In this document: one piece after another, positions 1-9,668 of the stretch
Layout: each line of letters opens with the position of its first letter
Position numbering within the stretch: position 1 is the first letter of the stretch
DNA from: Rhizobiaceae bacterium
GTDB taxonomy: Bacteria > Pseudomonadota > Alphaproteobacteria > Rhizobiales > Rhizobiaceae
NCBI GenBank assembly: GCA_017640615.1
Contig: JAEPQK010000002.1
Span: 620,001 to 684,000 of the forward strand
DNA: 64,000 nucleotides
Direction of reading: 5' to 3'
Translations under genes and position numbers: made by a program
The notes under the pieces: model-generated
What the model was told of the DNA's origin: nothing
What the model saw: only the letters and a program-made list of their open reading frames with translations
Database searches by the model: none

Positions 1-94
1 GGATTGCGAAGAACAGCGTAAGCGCCGCCGCCACCGTGAAGGCAATCAGCAACAGCCGGTTGTTCTGCCACAACTGCCTGACGAGGTTCTTCAT
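1..94 (-). CDS. Partial small membrane protein (N-terminus only)
   Basis: Only the first 31 residues lie in the window; the rest runs off the left edge. The start ATG shares the ATGA overlap with the stop of the upstream MFS gene, which points to translational coupling. The visible part has a short basic/polar head followed by one hydrophobic stretch (about residues 13-31), so it is an inner-membrane protein anchored near its N-terminus. I do not recognise the family from so little sequence. Confidence 0.6.
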   Translation of the reverse strand, partial: MKNLVRQLWQNNRLLLIAFTVAAALTLFFAI

Positions 95-1527
95 CGGGCG
101 GCCTGCATTGCTTCTCGTCTGTCGCGCACGAAATTGAACGCAGCAAACAGCCCGAGCCCGGCAAATGGCAGGCTGGCCACGACGGCCCAGAAGCCGACGC
201 TGCGCGCGCTCTCCACGCTAATGCCTTCGCCAAAGCCGGCCGCGTTGGCCACAATGCCGATTGCCGCCGCGCCGACCGCATAGCCGAGACGGTGCAGGGT
301 AGGGATCGCGCTCGCCACGCGATTGTGCTCCGACGGCGGCGCAAGCATGGTCGCGCGGCGCAATATGAAGGTCCAGGCCGCACCAAAGCCCGCCCCCTGG
401 AGAATGGCGAGCGCCACGATTGCCGAGATCGGGCCGTTTGGAAGCGCGTAGATGAGGCCGACCACCGAGGCCGTGATAACGAGCAGGCCGGACAGGATCA
501 TTGTTCGGTCCCAACGTTCGGGAATGCCGGCGATCAGAATCGCGGCGACCGACCAGCCAATCGACTCCAGCGCAATCACATAGCCGGCCTCCAGCGGCGT
601 CAAACCGTGCACGGTGACCATGATGACCGGGCCGTAAATGCCCAGTGCAATGGTGGCGATGGCGAAGCACATGATCATGGTAAGCGGTGCGCCGAGCGTT
701 GCGAACGGATTGAACGCCTGCGACGGCAGCATGCGCCCTTCGCCGGCGCGTGAATCGCGCAGAGCGAAGAGGCCGAGGCAGGCGGTGCCGAGTGCGACGA
801 GGGACAGTGAAAGCGGCAACGAATCCGCAAGCCCGGCCGCCGCGATGGAGGTCACGCCAGCGGCCAGAAGCGCGAGGCGATATGCGGGGAACCGCGTCGT
901 TATGGCAGTTTCGTCAGGCGGCAGCTCGATCGCCTTTGTGCGGAAGAGCCACAGCCCGAGCAGTGCCGCTTGAATGGCGAACGCCCAAAACGCCCAGCGC
1001 CACAGTCCGGCACCGGCGAAGAGCCCGCCGACCAGCGGCCCGACAAAGGCGGACATACCCCATAATGCCGACACAGCGGCCATGACGCGCGGCATGAGCG
1101 CGGCTTCGAACAGCCGTGCAACGGCCACGAAAGACAGTGCCATCAGGCCGCCGCCGCCCAACCCCTGGAGAACACGTCCGGCGAGCATGATCGGCATGGT
1201 CGACGCCACGGCGCTGATGGCGCAGCCGATCAGGTAGAGCAGCGCCGCTGCCGTCATCGCCTGGCGCAGGCCCACATGGCGCAGAAGATGCGCAGCCGAT
1301 GCCCCGGCCGCAATCGAGCCGATCTCGTAAAGCGCGAATGTCCAACCGATAAGGGGAGCGCCACCAATCTCCGCCACGATCGCCGGGATCATGGTGGCAA
1401 CCAGCAACCCGTCGGCGGCATGCAGCCACACGCCAAGCGAAACGACGGCGATCTTGGTCGCGTTGCCTCCCGTCAGGAGAACGCGCCAGCCTGCATGGTT
1501 TGTTGAAGCCTCAGTCACGCTCCGCAC
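91..1527 (-). CDS. MFS transporter (drug/H+ antiporter type)
   Basis: This is a 478-residue polytopic protein with at least twelve hydrophobic segments and the usual MFS pattern of small residues, such as the GRVLQGLGGGG stretch around the fourth to fifth helices, typical of multidrug efflux families. It should export small molecules across the inner membrane using the proton gradient; the substrate cannot be inferred. The track start is a GTG; another GTG three codons later is also possible, and no strong ribosome site decides between them. It overlaps the following membrane gene by 4 bp, so the two probably form an operon. Confidence 0.8.
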   Translation of the reverse strand: MRSVTEASTNHAGWRVLLTGGNATKIAVVSLGVWLHAADGLLVATMIPAIVAEIGGAPLIGWTFALYEIGSIAAGASAAHLLRHVGLRQAMTAAALLYLIGCAISAVASTMPIMLAGRVLQGLGGGGLMALSFVAVARLFEAALMPRVMAAVSALWGMSAFVGPLVGGLFAGAGLWRWAFWAFAIQAALLGLWLFRTKAIELPPDETAITTRFPAYRLALLAAGVTSIAAAGLADSLPLSLSLVALGTACLGLFALRDSRAGEGRMLPSQAFNPFATLGAPLTMIMCFAIATIALGIYGPVIMVTVHGLTPLEAGYVIALESIGWSVAAILIAGIPERWDRTMILSGLLVITASVVGLIYALPNGPISAIVALAILQGAGFGAAWTFILRRATMLAPPSEHNRVASAIPTLHRLGYAVGAAAIGIVANAAGFGEGISVESARSVGFWAVVASLPFAGLGLFAAFNFVRDRREAMQAAR

Positions 1528-1598
1528 TTGGCAGCTTCACCCGCCAAAGTCGAGATACATCGCGCGAAGATCGAGTGGGGCAGAGCTCGATCGTCTGG

Positions 1599-2243
1599 TC
1601 AGCTGGATGTCGGTCGGGTCTCATCGAAACTTGCCCGCGCCTCCATCCGGCTCCACCACGCCGCAAGTCGAGGGTGCGAATGGAGCATCGCCCGACCATC
1701 ATCGGCCTGGACGAAACAGGCAATCATCGGCGCGGCATGAAGGTCGGCAAGCGTCAGTCGATCGCCGGCAAGCCAGTCTCCCTCGCGCAACGCGGCGGCC
1801 AATGAGGCGAGGCAGGTTTCCGATACTCCAAGGGCTGAGGCGACGGTGGCTTCGTCCGCAGCTTCGCCGCGCCTGCTCTTTTCCACGCGTTCCACATAGA
1901 CGCCCCACACCATTGCCCGATAGGCATAGGCATCGAGCAGGCTGATGGTCTGGTTCATTGCCGCTCGGGCGGCGGCATTGGCCGGCTGCAGCGACGGCCC
2001 GTCGAAAGCTTCGTCGACATAGCGCGTAATGGCCGAGGTTTCGAAAAGCCTCAATTCGCCATGTTGAAACGCGGGAATCCGCTTGAACGGGTGACGTTCC
2101 AGAAACCAGTCCGGAACATTATCCCGGTCGAAAATATCGACCGGGATATGGTCATAGTCGATGCCCTTTTCGGAAAGGACTAGCCGCGCGATCCGCACAT
2201 AGACGCTGTAATCGGCTCCGAAGAGGCGCGGCCTGTCGCTCAC
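1599..2243 (-). CDS. Glutathione S-transferase family protein
   Basis: The 214-residue protein has a thioredoxin-like N-terminal half (about residues 5-80, with the cis-proline region RIPAF and the glutathione-contacting ETSAITRY motif) and an all-helical C-terminal half ending in the conserved LTLADLHAAP N-cap region. This is the cytosolic GST fold. The reaction is probably glutathione conjugation or reduction, but the substrate is unknown. The start is a GTG with no clear Shine-Dalgarno, 8 bp after the icd stop, so translation is probably coupled to icd. Confidence 0.85.
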   Translation of the reverse strand: MSDRPRLFGADYSVYVRIARLVLSEKGIDYDHIPVDIFDRDNVPDWFLERHPFKRIPAFQHGELRLFETSAITRYVDEAFDGPSLQPANAAARAAMNQTISLLDAYAYRAMVWGVYVERVEKSRRGEAADEATVASALGVSETCLASLAAALREGDWLAGDRLTLADLHAAPMIACFVQADDGRAMLHSHPRLAAWWSRMEARASFDETRPTSS

Positions 2244-2251
2244 CGCGATCG

Positions 2252-3463
2252 TTAGGCCATTGCCTTCTGCAGGTTCTCGTCCACCTTGTCGAGGAAGCCG
2301 GTGGTGGAGAGCCAGGGCTGGTCGGGGCCGATCAGCAGCGCCAGGTCCTTGGTCATGGAACCATCTTCCACCGTGGAGATGCAGACCTTTTCCAGCGTCT
2401 CGGCGAAGCGCTTGAGCTCGGCATTGTCGTCCAGCTTGGCGCGATGTGCGAGGCCGCGCGTCCAGGCAAAGATCGACGCGATCGAGTTGGTCGAGGTTTC
2501 TTCGCCTTTCTGGTGTTGGCGGTAGTGGCGGGTCACCGTGCCGTGCGCGGCTTCAGCTTCCACTGTCTTGCCGTCAGGCGACAACAGTACCGATGTCATC
2601 AGGCCAAGCGAACCGAAGCCCTGCGCAACCGTGTCGGACTGCACGTCGCCGTCATAGTTCTTACAGGCCCAGACATAGCCGCCCGACCATTTCAGGCTTG
2701 CCGCCACCATGTCGTCGATGAGGCGGTGCTCATAGGTGATCTTGGCTTCCTTGAACTTGTCCTCGAACTCGGCCTCGTAGACCTCTTGGAAGATATCCTT
2801 GAAGCGCCCGTCATAGGCCTTGAGGATCGTGTTCTTGGTCGACAGATAGACCGGGTAGCCGCGCTGCAGGCCATAATTCATCGAGGCGCGGGCGAAATCG
2901 CGGATTGAATCGTCGAGATTGTACATCGCCATCGAAACGCCCGAGCCTGGCGCGTCGAAGACTTCATGCTCGATCACCGTGCCGTCCTCGCCGACGAATT
3001 TGACGGTGAGCTTGCCCTTGCCGGGGAACTTGAAATCGGTGGCGCGATACTGATCGCCAAATGCATGGCGGCCGACGATGATCGGCTTGGTCCAGCCGGG
3101 CACGAGGCGCGGCACGTTGCGGCAGATGATCGGCTCGCGGAAGATGACGCCGCCCAGAATGTTGCGGATCGTGCCGTTGGGCGAACGGTACATGCGCTTC
3201 AGCCCGAATTCCTCGACGCGCGCCTCATCCGGCGTGATGGTGGCGCATTTCACGCCGACGCCGTGTTCCTTGATGGCGTTGGCGGCATCGACGGTGATCT
3301 GGTCGTCCGTCTCGTCGCGCTTCTCGATACCCAGATCGTAGTAGCGAAGATCGATATCCAGATAGGGATGGATCAGCTTGTCCTTGATGAACTGCCAGAT
3401 GATGCGGGTCATCTCGTCGCCATCGAGCTCGACGACGGGATTTGCCACCTTGATCTTCGCCAT
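2252..3463 (-). CDS. icd: NADP-dependent isocitrate dehydrogenase
   Basis: This enzyme decarboxylates isocitrate to 2-oxoglutarate with NADP in the TCA cycle. The 403-residue protein starts MAKIKV and carries the substrate-binding SPNGTIRN segment at about residues 94-101, the ELDGDEMTR opening and the [10 protein letters not shown] cofactor motif. It is the dimeric, eukaryote-like class common in rhizobia rather than the E. coli class. The ORF track extends 79 residues upstream, but that part is non-homologous; I start at the ATG at 3463. It is transcribed leftward, with a GST gene 8 bp downstream. Confidence 0.95.
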   Translation of the reverse strand: MAKIKVANPVVELDGDEMTRIIWQFIKDKLIHPYLDIDLRYYDLGIEKRDETDDQITVDAANAIKEHGVGVKCATITPDEARVEEFGLKRMYRSPNGTIRNILGGVIFREPIICRNVPRLVPGWTKPIIVGRHAFGDQYRATDFKFPGKGKLTVKFVGEDGTVIEHEVFDAPGSGVSMAMYNLDDSIRDFARASMNYGLQRGYPVYLSTKNTILKAYDGRFKDIFQEVYEAEFEDKFKEAKITYEHRLIDDMVAASLKWSGGYVWACKNYDGDVQSDTVAQGFGSLGLMTSVLLSPDGKTVEAEAAHGTVTRHYRQHQKGEETSTNSIASIFAWTRGLAHRAKLDDNAELKRFAETLEKVCISTVEDGSMTKDLALLIGPDQPWLSTTGFLDKVDENLQKAMA

Positions 3464-3589
3464 GTGAAATGCCTCGTTGTTTGGAAGAAGGGGCGGGGCT
3501 TCCCGCCGGTCTTTGCTGAATTTGCGGCCCCTATAACACCCAATGTTGAGAAGGCAAAGTTGGGCGATTGTAGCAGAAAGGAGCATTTG

Positions 3590-4498
3590 ATGGGTGGGAA
3601 GGGTACGGCGTTGCGCTTCGGCGAAAACACAGCCGATGGCGTGACGGTCCGCTACGCGGCGATGGGCCGTGAGGACGCGCCGCTGATCCTGATGCTGCAC
3701 GGCTTTCCCGAATATTGGGCCGGCTGGCGCGCGGTGATGGAGCGGCTTGCGCAGAGCTATTTCGTCGTTGCGCCGGATCAGCGCGGCTACAACCGTTCCT
3801 CAAAGCCGGAGGGCATCGAAAACTACCGCGCCAGCGCATTGGCTGCGGATGTGACCGCACTTGCGGATGTACTCAGCCCGGACAGACCGTTCGTGCTGGC
3901 CGGCCACGACTGGGGCGCCTCGGTGGCTTATGCCTATGCGTTCGCACATCCCGAACGCCTCAGCCATCTGGTGATCGCCAATGGCGTCCACCCCGCCTGC
4001 TTTCAGCGGGCGCTATTTGAGGACGACGCGCAGCGCGCGGCGAGCCGCTATTTCCACTATCTGATTTCGCCAAAGGCCGAGCAGGGTCTTTCGGAAGACA
4101 ACTACCGCCGGCTGATGAAAATGCTTTCGAGCTTTTCCGACACCTCGTGGCTGACCGATGAAGAGGCCGCTGCATACAGAGCCGCCTGGGGTGAGCCCGG
4201 AGCGCTGACCGCCATGCTCAACTGGTATCGCGCTTCGCCGATCGTCGTGCCGGAAGCGGGGGCACCGGTGCCCGCCGGGCGCTCAGTGCTCGATTTGCCG
4301 GCGGACGCGATGAAGGTGTCCGTGCCGCATCTGGTTCTGTGGGGCGAGGCCGACACCGCCTTGCTGCCGTCATGTCTTGAAGGGCTGGACCGCTACGCGC
4401 CGCAACTGACTGTGAAGAAGATCCCCGGCGCCAGCCACTGGATCCTGCACGAAAAACCGGACGAGGTGTCGGCCGCGATCGCTGCCTTTGTGGGCTAG
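3590..4498 (+). CDS. Alpha/beta hydrolase, epoxide hydrolase-like
   Basis: The 302-residue protein shows the epoxide hydrolase/haloalkane dehalogenase layout: an HGFPEYW oxyanion motif (about residue 37), a GHDWGAS nucleophile elbow with Asp107 instead of Ser, a cap region, and the closing GASHWI histidine. Family knowledge suggests hydrolysis of epoxides or related electrophiles; the real substrate is unknown. The track ORF begins far upstream inside antisense icd sequence. The ATG at 3590 is preceded by AAAGGAG and is the natural start. Its stop interlocks with that of the convergent TfoX gene over a CTAG. Confidence 0.85.
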   Translation: MGGKGTALRFGENTADGVTVRYAAMGREDAPLILMLHGFPEYWAGWRAVMERLAQSYFVVAPDQRGYNRSSKPEGIENYRASALAADVTALADVLSPDRPFVLAGHDWGASVAYAYAFAHPERLSHLVIANGVHPACFQRALFEDDAQRAASRYFHYLISPKAEQGLSEDNYRRLMKMLSSFSDTSWLTDEEAAAYRAAWGEPGALTAMLNWYRASPIVVPEAGAPVPAGRSVLDLPADAMKVSVPHLVLWGEADTALLPSCLEGLDRYAPQLTVKKIPGASHWILHEKPDEVSAAIAAFVG

Positions 4499-4845
4499 CC
4501 GCCCTTTTTTGCCTTCTTCTTTATCGGTGGCATGGGGCCGACATAGGCCATGGCCATGGAAATCCACTCTCGCAGTGCAGCCTCGGTATCGATCGCATCG
4601 GCCGAAACCGTGACGAAGCCTTTCATGGCTTTTCCAGTGAACATCATGGGTCCGGCGCCGGGCTTGGCGTGGGCTGCGGCATCCTGCTCTTCGCCGACCC
4701 GCACCATGAGGTCGCCATTCTTCATCGTGCCGACGAGCATATTGCCGTTGAGCGTGAAGCAGAGCCCGCCGAACATGCGGATTTCGCCGGTGTTGGGGTG
4801 CTCGTTCACGACCGCGCGAATGCGGTCCGCCAGTTCTGCGCTCAT
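4495..4845 (-). CDS. TfoX/Sxy N-terminal domain protein
   Basis: This 116-residue single-domain protein has the TfoX_N pattern: a MFGGLCFTLNGNML strand region near residue 30, a TGKAMKGFVTV core and a lysine-rich tail. Full-length TfoX regulates competence in gammaproteobacteria, but isolated N-terminal domains in alphaproteobacteria have no established role. I use the ATG at 4845 rather than the TTG seven codons earlier chosen by the track. It faces the epoxide-hydrolase gene tail to tail and is divergent from trmJ. Confidence 0.75.
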   Translation of the reverse strand: MSAELADRIRAVVNEHPNTGEIRMFGGLCFTLNGNMLVGTMKNGDLMVRVGEEQDAAAHAKPGAGPMMFTGKAMKGFVTVSADAIDTEAALREWISMAMAYVGPMPPIKKKAKKGG

Positions 4846-4922
4846 TGGCGTACCCACGCTTCTCAATCGCTGGCAAATATGGCAGGGACAGTGAAAACGC
4901 GCAATCAGCGCGCCGGTGGCTC

Positions 4923-5726
4923 ATGACACGCACTGAAAACGAACGGCCCGGCGGCCCGGCAATCATTCTGGTCGAGCCGCAACTCGGCGAAAATATCGGC
5001 ATGGTGGCGCGCGCCATGGCCAATTTCGGCCTTGGCGAACTGCGCCTCGTGAACCCGCGCGACGGCTGGCCAAACGAAAAGGCAGTGTCGGCGGCAAGCC
5101 GCGCCGACCATGTGGTCGAAGCCGCGAAGCTTTATGAAACGCTCGACGAGGCAGTGGCCGATCTCAACTATGTGCTGGCCACGACCGCACGCGAGCGGGA
5201 CGGCTTCAAGCCGGTGCTCGGGCCTGTCGACGCGACGGCGGAGCTGCGGCAGCGCTTCGCGGGCAAGCAGAAAACCGGCATCATGTTCGGGCGCGAGCGC
5301 TTCGGGCTCTACAACGAGGAAATCGCGCGCGCCGGCGCCATCGTCACCTTTCCGGTGAATCCCGATTATGCTTCGCTCAACATCGCACAGGCTGTGCTGT
5401 TGATGGCCTATGAATGGATGAAATCCGGCCTCGAACATGCCAGCCAGACGGCATTCGAGGGACCGGAATTTCCGCCGGCCGAACGGCACCAGCTGCAGGG
5501 GCTGGTCGATCATCTGGATGCCGCGCTTTCCTCGCGTGGCTATTTTCGTCCGCTGTCGAAAAAGCCCAAAATGCTGGACAGCCTGCAGGCGGTGCTGACC
5601 AGGCCGGGGTTCACCGAGCCGGAAATCAGGGTGTTGCGCGGCGTAATTTCCTCACTCGACCGGTTCACGCCAGACAATCCGCGCGGAACGGTCAAATCCG
5701 AAGGCAGCGAGGACGAGGGTGGTTGA
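4923..5726 (+). CDS. trmJ: tRNA/rRNA 2'-O-methyltransferase (TrmJ-like, SpoU superfamily)
   Basis: The 267-residue protein is a SPOUT methyltransferase of the TrmH group-1 type. It carries motif 1 near the N-terminus ([16 protein letters not shown]), motif 2 (MFGRERFGL, about residue 125) and the knot motif 3 ([13 protein letters not shown]). TrmJ methylates the ribose of position 32 in tRNA using S-adenosylmethionine; that assignment is by family, and a related RNA target is possible. The ATG at 4923 begins just before the conserved region; the track start is upstream and unsupported. It leads directly into murI. Confidence 0.82.
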   Translation: MTRTENERPGGPAIILVEPQLGENIGMVARAMANFGLGELRLVNPRDGWPNEKAVSAASRADHVVEAAKLYETLDEAVADLNYVLATTARERDGFKPVLGPVDATAELRQRFAGKQKTGIMFGRERFGLYNEEIARAGAIVTFPVNPDYASLNIAQAVLLMAYEWMKSGLEHASQTAFEGPEFPPAERHQLQGLVDHLDAALSSRGYFRPLSKKPKMLDSLQAVLTRPGFTEPEIRVLRGVISSLDRFTPDNPRGTVKSEGSEDEGG

Positions 5727-5727
5727 G

Positions 5728-6516
5728 ATGCGGCCGGTACTGTTCTTCGATTCCGGCATCGGCGGGCTGACCGTTCTGCGCGAAGCGCGCGTGCTGATGC
5801 CGGGCCGCCCGTTCATATATGTCGCCGACGATGCCGGCTTTCCCTATGGCGCATGGGAAGAGCAGGCGTTGGCAAAGCGTATCGTCGCGCTGATCGGCCC
5901 GCTGCTCGAAGAGTTCGACCCGGCTATCGTGGTGATCTGCTGCAACACCGCGTCCACCATCGTGCTTGCGGATCTGCGCGCAGCATATCCCGGCACCCAG
6001 TTTGTCGGCACCGTGCCGGCGATCAAGCCGGCAGCTGAGCGCACACGCTCCGGTCTCGTGTCAGTGCTCGGCACGCCGGGCACGATTGCGCGGCAATATA
6101 CCCGCGATCTGATCGCTTCATGGGCGACGAAATGCCATGTGCGGCTTGTGGGCAGCGACCGGCTGGCACAGCTCGCCGAAACCTATATGCGCGCAGGTTT
6201 TGTCGAAGAAGACGATGTACGCACGGAGATCGCGCCGTGCTTTCTGGAAAAGGATGGCGCACGAACCGACATCGTTGTTCTCGCCTGCACGCATTACCCA
6301 TTTCTGGTCAATCGCATGCGGAAGACGGCGCCCTGGCCGGTAGACTGGATCGATCCCGCCGAAGCGATTGCCCGGCGCGCGCTGTCGTTGCTCGAGCCGC
6401 ATGATGACGCCGCATTCTCGTGGGACGAAAGCCGCGATATCGCCCGCCTGACCTCGGGTTCCAGCGATGTCGCCATCAGGCGGCTGATGCACGGGTTTGG
6501 CCTGCGCATGAACTGA
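5728..6516 (+). CDS. murI: Glutamate racemase
   Basis: The enzyme interconverts L- and D-glutamate to supply D-glutamate for peptidoglycan. Starting at the ATG at 5728 gives 262 residues with the DSGIGG loop at 8-13, the first catalytic cysteine in CNTAST (Cys72) and the second in ACTHYPF (Cys187). An in-frame GTG at 5719 would overlap the trmJ stop and is an alternative start. The 1-bp gap from trmJ suggests co-transcription. The cytosolic racemase is normally essential unless another D-glutamate source exists. Confidence 0.92.
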   Translation: MRPVLFFDSGIGGLTVLREARVLMPGRPFIYVADDAGFPYGAWEEQALAKRIVALIGPLLEEFDPAIVVICCNTASTIVLADLRAAYPGTQFVGTVPAIKPAAERTRSGLVSVLGTPGTIARQYTRDLIASWATKCHVRLVGSDRLAQLAETYMRAGFVEEDDVRTEIAPCFLEKDGARTDIVVLACTHYPFLVNRMRKTAPWPVDWIDPAEAIARRALSLLEPHDDAAFSWDESRDIARLTSGSSDVAIRRLMHGFGLRMN

Positions 6517-6554
6517 GGGGCCGGCGAGCGAAAACCCGAGAAGGAGAGCGACCC

Positions 6555-6740
6555 ATGCCGGCAGTATCCAAAGCCCAGCAGAAAGCAGCCGGAGCGGCAC
6601 TTGCCGCCAAGCGCGGCGAGATAAAGAAAGGCGAACTCCAGGGCGCGTCTGTCGAAATGTATGAATCGATGACTGAGGCGCAGCTAGAAGAACTCGCCGA
6701 AACCGACCATGACGGGCTGCCCGAAAAGAAGGAAGATTGA
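6555..6740 (+). CDS. DUF3008 family small protein
   Basis: This 61-residue, charged, helical protein begins MPAVSKAQQKAAGAALAAKR and ends in GLPEKKED, the pattern of the DUF3008 family found widely in alphaproteobacteria; its function is unknown. A strong AAGGAG ribosome site lies 8 bp before the ATG. The track ORF starts 135 bp upstream within murI and is a shadow extension. It may be transcribed with murI, from which it is separated by 38 bp. Confidence 0.75.
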   Translation: MPAVSKAQQKAAGAALAAKRGEIKKGELQGASVEMYESMTEAQLEELAETDHDGLPEKKED

Positions 6741-6791
6741 CGGGCGCTCGCCGGCTGGCCGAAGCCGCATTAGAGGCACAGGGGGAGAGAC

Positions 6792-7271
6792 ATGCGGATC
6801 AGGCCTAGCCTGCGCGATGACGCGGCTGAACTGGCGGCGTTGTTGAACGAGGTCGTCGCCCAGACCGGCACGAGCGCGCTCGAAGAGCCGCTGGACGAGG
6901 TCACATTCGCTGAGTGGTTCATCGATGGCCCGCTGATGCTGATCAGTCTCGTCGCTGAGGATGCGGGAAAAGCTTTCGGCTTCCAGACTGTGTCGCGTTA
7001 TGGCGATTTGCCCGAAGGCTGGGGCGATATCGGCACTTTCACGCGCCAGCCGGGTCGAGGCGGCGTCGGCTCCGCTCTGTTTGAGCGCACGCGCTTGAAG
7101 GCGGAAGAGCTTGGCCTTGTTGCCCTCAAGGCGACGATCCGCGCCGACAACGTAGCCGGACTGGGCTACTATGCGAGCCGTGGCTTCGAGGACTATCGGA
7201 TCGACCGCGCCGTGCCCCTGAAGGACGGTCGGCCTGTCGACCGGGTCACGAAGGTTCTGCGGCTGGGTTAG
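6792..7271 (+). CDS. GNAT family N-acetyltransferase
   Basis: The 159-residue protein has the GNAT fold signature. The acetyl-CoA pyrophosphate loop is degenerate (QPGRGGVGSALFE, about residues 85-97), followed by the N-x-x-G-L-x-Y-Y-x-x-x-G-F motif near residue 120. It transfers an acyl group from CoA to an unknown amine. A GGGGGAGAG ribosome site precedes the ATG. It is the last gene of the rightward trmJ-murI run and ends 6 bp before the convergent 2H phosphoesterase gene. Confidence 0.8.
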   Translation: MRIRPSLRDDAAELAALLNEVVAQTGTSALEEPLDEVTFAEWFIDGPLMLISLVAEDAGKAFGFQTVSRYGDLPEGWGDIGTFTRQPGRGGVGSALFERTRLKAEELGLVALKATIRADNVAGLGYYASRGFEDYRIDRAVPLKDGRPVDRVTKVLRLG

Positions 7272-7277
7272 GTCATT

Positions 7278-7796
7278 TCAGGCCTTTTCTCGAAGCGGCA
7301 TAGTTCGAATTGGAGTCAGGCGATCTCCTGCAAGCTGAACCACGTCCAATGCTCTGATGGTCCCGACTATCGGTAGCGGCGGCAATTCCCCGTGGCCGCC
7401 GCGTTCCAGGCTCGTCCGATCATTGTTCGTTGCCACAGTCATATGTGGTCGGAAAGGATTGCCCGGCGTCGCGCTCATTTCGCCGTTGAGGCGCAGGTGC
7501 ATAACGGTCAATGCCTGTCGTCCGTCGGCGCAGACGAGGCAGAGTTTGTGTACTTGCTCGAACGGATCGAATACAATCTCTGGCGGCATCAACTTGATCG
7601 TCAATTCGATGCTCTCGTTAGCCACGATCTTGCAAGCCGCCACTACTTCAGCCTCTTTGTCGTCGGCGATCGCAAACGCCAAAGTGATGTGAGGGCGTAC
7701 AAGCTCGTAGCGCTCCGGTTCATTCGCTGCGCGAAACCGGTCTATTTTGTCTGTAACGCTGGGCTCGAATTCTGGGTAGGCAAGAACATAGATCAT
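7278..7796 (-). CDS. 2'-5' RNA ligase/2H phosphoesterase superfamily protein
   Basis: The 172-residue protein contains two H-x-T motifs, PHITLAF (His36) and PHMTVAT (His118), that define the 2H phosphoesterase (LigT/CPDase) fold. Such enzymes hydrolyse or form 2',5' or cyclic phosphodiester bonds in RNA or nucleotides; the physiological substrate is not predictable. The ATG at 7796 has a weak AGG-type ribosome site. It is transcribed away from rpsD, so the region between the two is a divergent intergenic region. Confidence 0.8.
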   Translation of the reverse strand: MIYVLAYPEFEPSVTDKIDRFRAANEPERYELVRPHITLAFAIADDKEAEVVAACKIVANESIELTIKLMPPEIVFDPFEQVHKLCLVCADGRQALTVMHLRLNGEMSATPGNPFRPHMTVATNNDRTSLERGGHGELPPLPIVGTIRALDVVQLAGDRLTPIRTMPLREKA

Positions 7797-7858
7797 GGAA
7801 TACCTATGAGGCGCCGGTGCCGGCGGAGCAATGGTAGTTAGCTTTGCCGCGGAGCGAG

Positions 7859-7886
7859 TTGACTTTCCGCCAAAACGGGCCTAAAC
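7859..7886 (+). promoter_or_regulatory. Candidate rpsD promoter
   Basis: A TTGACT -35 element and a weak CTAAAC -10 are spaced 16 bp apart about 170 bp before rpsD. The -35 is good and the -10 is imperfect, so this is tentative. It would put the transcript start just before the hairpin at 7896. Confidence 0.4.
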
Positions 7887-7895
7887 GCCCGCTCA

Positions 7896-7919
7896 CGCAG
7901 GGTTTCGGCCCTGCGTTTT
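7896..7919 (+). promoter_or_regulatory. Terminator-like hairpin in the rpsD leader
   Basis: A perfect 7-bp GC-rich stem (CGCAGGG/CCCTGCG) with a 6-nt loop is followed by TTTT on the plus strand only. No rightward gene ends immediately upstream, because the preceding gene is transcribed leftward from 7796. This argues for an attenuator or leader element rather than a conventional terminator. A smaller stem (CGGGC/GCCCG, 7876-7891) precedes it. Confidence 0.5.
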
Positions 7920-8057
7920 CATTACGTGTCCCGTGGGTTTTTCCGCAAAGCGTGCGTGGAAAATCCTGTCAGATCCCCAAAACGGGGGTCAGAGGAGGGC
8001 GCGTTTCCTTCGTCTGAAGCTTTAAGTTTCAGGCGTAACTCGTTGAAAGGAAATGCG

Positions 8058-8675
8058 ATGAGCAAGCGCGAATCCGCAAAGTATAAACTCGATCGCCGTA
8101 TGGGCGAAAATCTCTGGGGCCGTCCGAAGTCCCCGGTGAACCGCCGTGAATACGGCCCCGGCCAGCACGGTCAGCGCCGTAAGGGCAAGCTGTCCGACTT
8201 CGGTACCCAGCTGCGCGCCAAGCAGAAGCTGAAGGGCTATTACGGCGATATCTCCGAAAAGCAGTTCCGCAAGGTCTATGACGAGGCCAACCGCCGCAAG
8301 GGCGATACGCCGGACAATCTGATCGGTCTGCTGGAATCGCGCCTCGACGCTGTGGTCTATCGCGCCAAGTTTGTGCCGACGATTTTCGCCGCACGCCAGT
8401 TCGTCAATCACGGCCACATCAAGGTCAATGGCAAGCGCGTCAACATCCCGTCTTACCGCTGCCAGCCGGGCGACGTGATCGAGGTGCGCGAAAAGTCGAA
8501 GCAGCTCGCCCTCGTGCTTGAGGCGGTTCAGCTCGCCGAGCGTGACGTGCCGGACTATGTCGAAGCCGACCACAACAAGATGACTGCAACCTACAAGGCC
8601 ATTCCGGGCCTGGCCGATGTACCCTACGCGGTGCAGATGGAGCCGAACCTGGTCGTCGAGTTCTACTCGCGCTAA
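8058..8675 (+). CDS. rpsD: 30S ribosomal protein S4
   Basis: The 205-residue protein binds the 5' domain of 16S rRNA and nucleates small-subunit assembly. It has the basic N-terminal region, the central helical domain and the S4 RNA-binding domain (about residues 95-155, with [18 protein letters not shown]). The AAAGGAAATGCG spacing supports the ATG at 8058; the 132-bp upward extension in the track is not protein-like. The gene stands alone here with its own leader and terminator, unlike the enterobacterial alpha operon. Confidence 0.97.
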   Translation: MSKRESAKYKLDRRMGENLWGRPKSPVNRREYGPGQHGQRRKGKLSDFGTQLRAKQKLKGYYGDISEKQFRKVYDEANRRKGDTPDNLIGLLESRLDAVVYRAKFVPTIFAARQFVNHGHIKVNGKRVNIPSYRCQPGDVIEVREKSKQLALVLEAVQLAERDVPDYVEADHNKMTATYKAIPGLADVPYAVQMEPNLVVEFYSR

Positions 8676-8698
8676 TCGCTCGAAAGAGTATGAAGTCA

Positions 8699-8724
8699 AA
8701 GGCCGCGCATCGCGCGGCCTTTTC
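8699..8724 (+). terminator. Rho-independent terminator of rpsD
   Basis: An 8-bp GC stem (GGCCGCGC/GCGCGGCC) with a 3-nt loop is followed by TTTTCTTTT, 25 bp after the rpsD stop. Confidence 0.85.
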
Positions 8725-8810
8725 TTTTACGGCTTTGTTTGCCAGCACACCCCTGGCTCGGCTGTAAGGCCGGCTTGCCGCCTGCGCTGGCGTACGCTAT
8801 TCCCCGCTCC

Positions 8811-9668
8811 ATGAACGCACCGGTTTCCATCGACGCTGCGCCCGCCACCGAACCTGGCCTGTCCATGTACCGCGATGCGCCGAACTCCGTTGAATTCAAC
8901 AAGCTGCGCAAGCGGCTTGTACGCCACGCGCGCGAGGCGATCGAAAACTATGGAATGGTGACGCCTGGCGAACGCTGGCTGGTTGCACTGTCGGGCGGCA
9001 AGGATTCCTACGGGCTTCTGGCCGTGCTGCTTGATCTCAAATGGCGCGGTCTGCTGCCCGTCGACCTGCTCGCCTGCAATCTCGACCAGGGCCAGCCCAA
9101 TTTCCCGAAGCACATTTTGCCGGAATTCCTCACCGCGCATGGCGTAGAGCACCGGATCGAATATCAGGACACCTACACGGTGGTGACCGACAAGATCCCC
9201 GAGGGACGCACCTATTGTTCGCTGTGTTCGCGCCTGCGCCGCGGGCATCTTTACCGCATAGCGCGCGAGGAGGGCTGCACTGCACTGGTGCTCGGCCATC
9301 ACCGGGAAGATGCGCTCGAAACCTTTTTCATGAATTTTTTCCATGGCGGCCGGCTCGCTGCCATGCCGCCGAAACTCGTCAATGACGAGGGCGACCTCAT
9401 GGTGTTGCGGCCGCTTGCCTTTTGCGCCGAGGCGGATCTGGAAAAATTCGCGGCGGCGATGCGTTTTCCTATCATCCCCTGCGATCTGTGCGGCAGTCAG
9501 GACGGGCTGCAGCGCAATGCTATGAAGGCGATGCTGGACGATCTGGAAAAGCGGATGCCGGGCCGCAAGGATACGATGATCCGCGCGCTGACCAATGTGC
9601 GGCCGTCGCATCTCATGGACGGCAAGCTGTTCGACTTTGCAGGACTTGCGCCGAAAATAGGCGATTAG
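8811..9668 (+). CDS. ttcA: tRNA 2-thiocytidine(32) synthetase
   Basis: TtcA adenylates cytidine 32 of certain tRNAs and thiolates it using a [4Fe-4S] cluster. The 285-residue protein has the PP-loop SGGKDS (61-66) and two Cys pairs, CSLC (136/139) and CDLC (224/227), that match the family. I start at the ATG at 8811; a later ATG (MYRDAP) is possible, and the track start at 8739 lies close behind the rpsD terminator. Its stop interlocks with the stop of the convergent exporter gene over TTAG. Confidence 0.92.
   Translation: MNAPVSIDAAPATEPGLSMYRDAPNSVEFNKLRKRLVRHAREAIENYGMVTPGERWLVALSGGKDSYGLLAVLLDLKWRGLLPVDLLACNLDQGQPNFPKHILPEFLTAHGVEHRIEYQDTYTVVTDKIPEGRTYCSLCSRLRRGHLYRIAREEGCTALVLGHHREDALETFFMNFFHGGRLAAMPPKLVNDEGDLMVLRPLAFCAEADLEKFAAAMRFPIIPCDLCGSQDGLQRNAMKAMLDDLEKRMPGRKDTMIRALTNVRPSHLMDGKLFDFAGLAPKIGD

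Noticed and set aside
2966-3589. N-terminal extension of the epoxide-hydrolase ORF
   Set aside because: This part is antisense to icd; the conserved protein begins at the ATG at 3590 after a good AAAGGAG.
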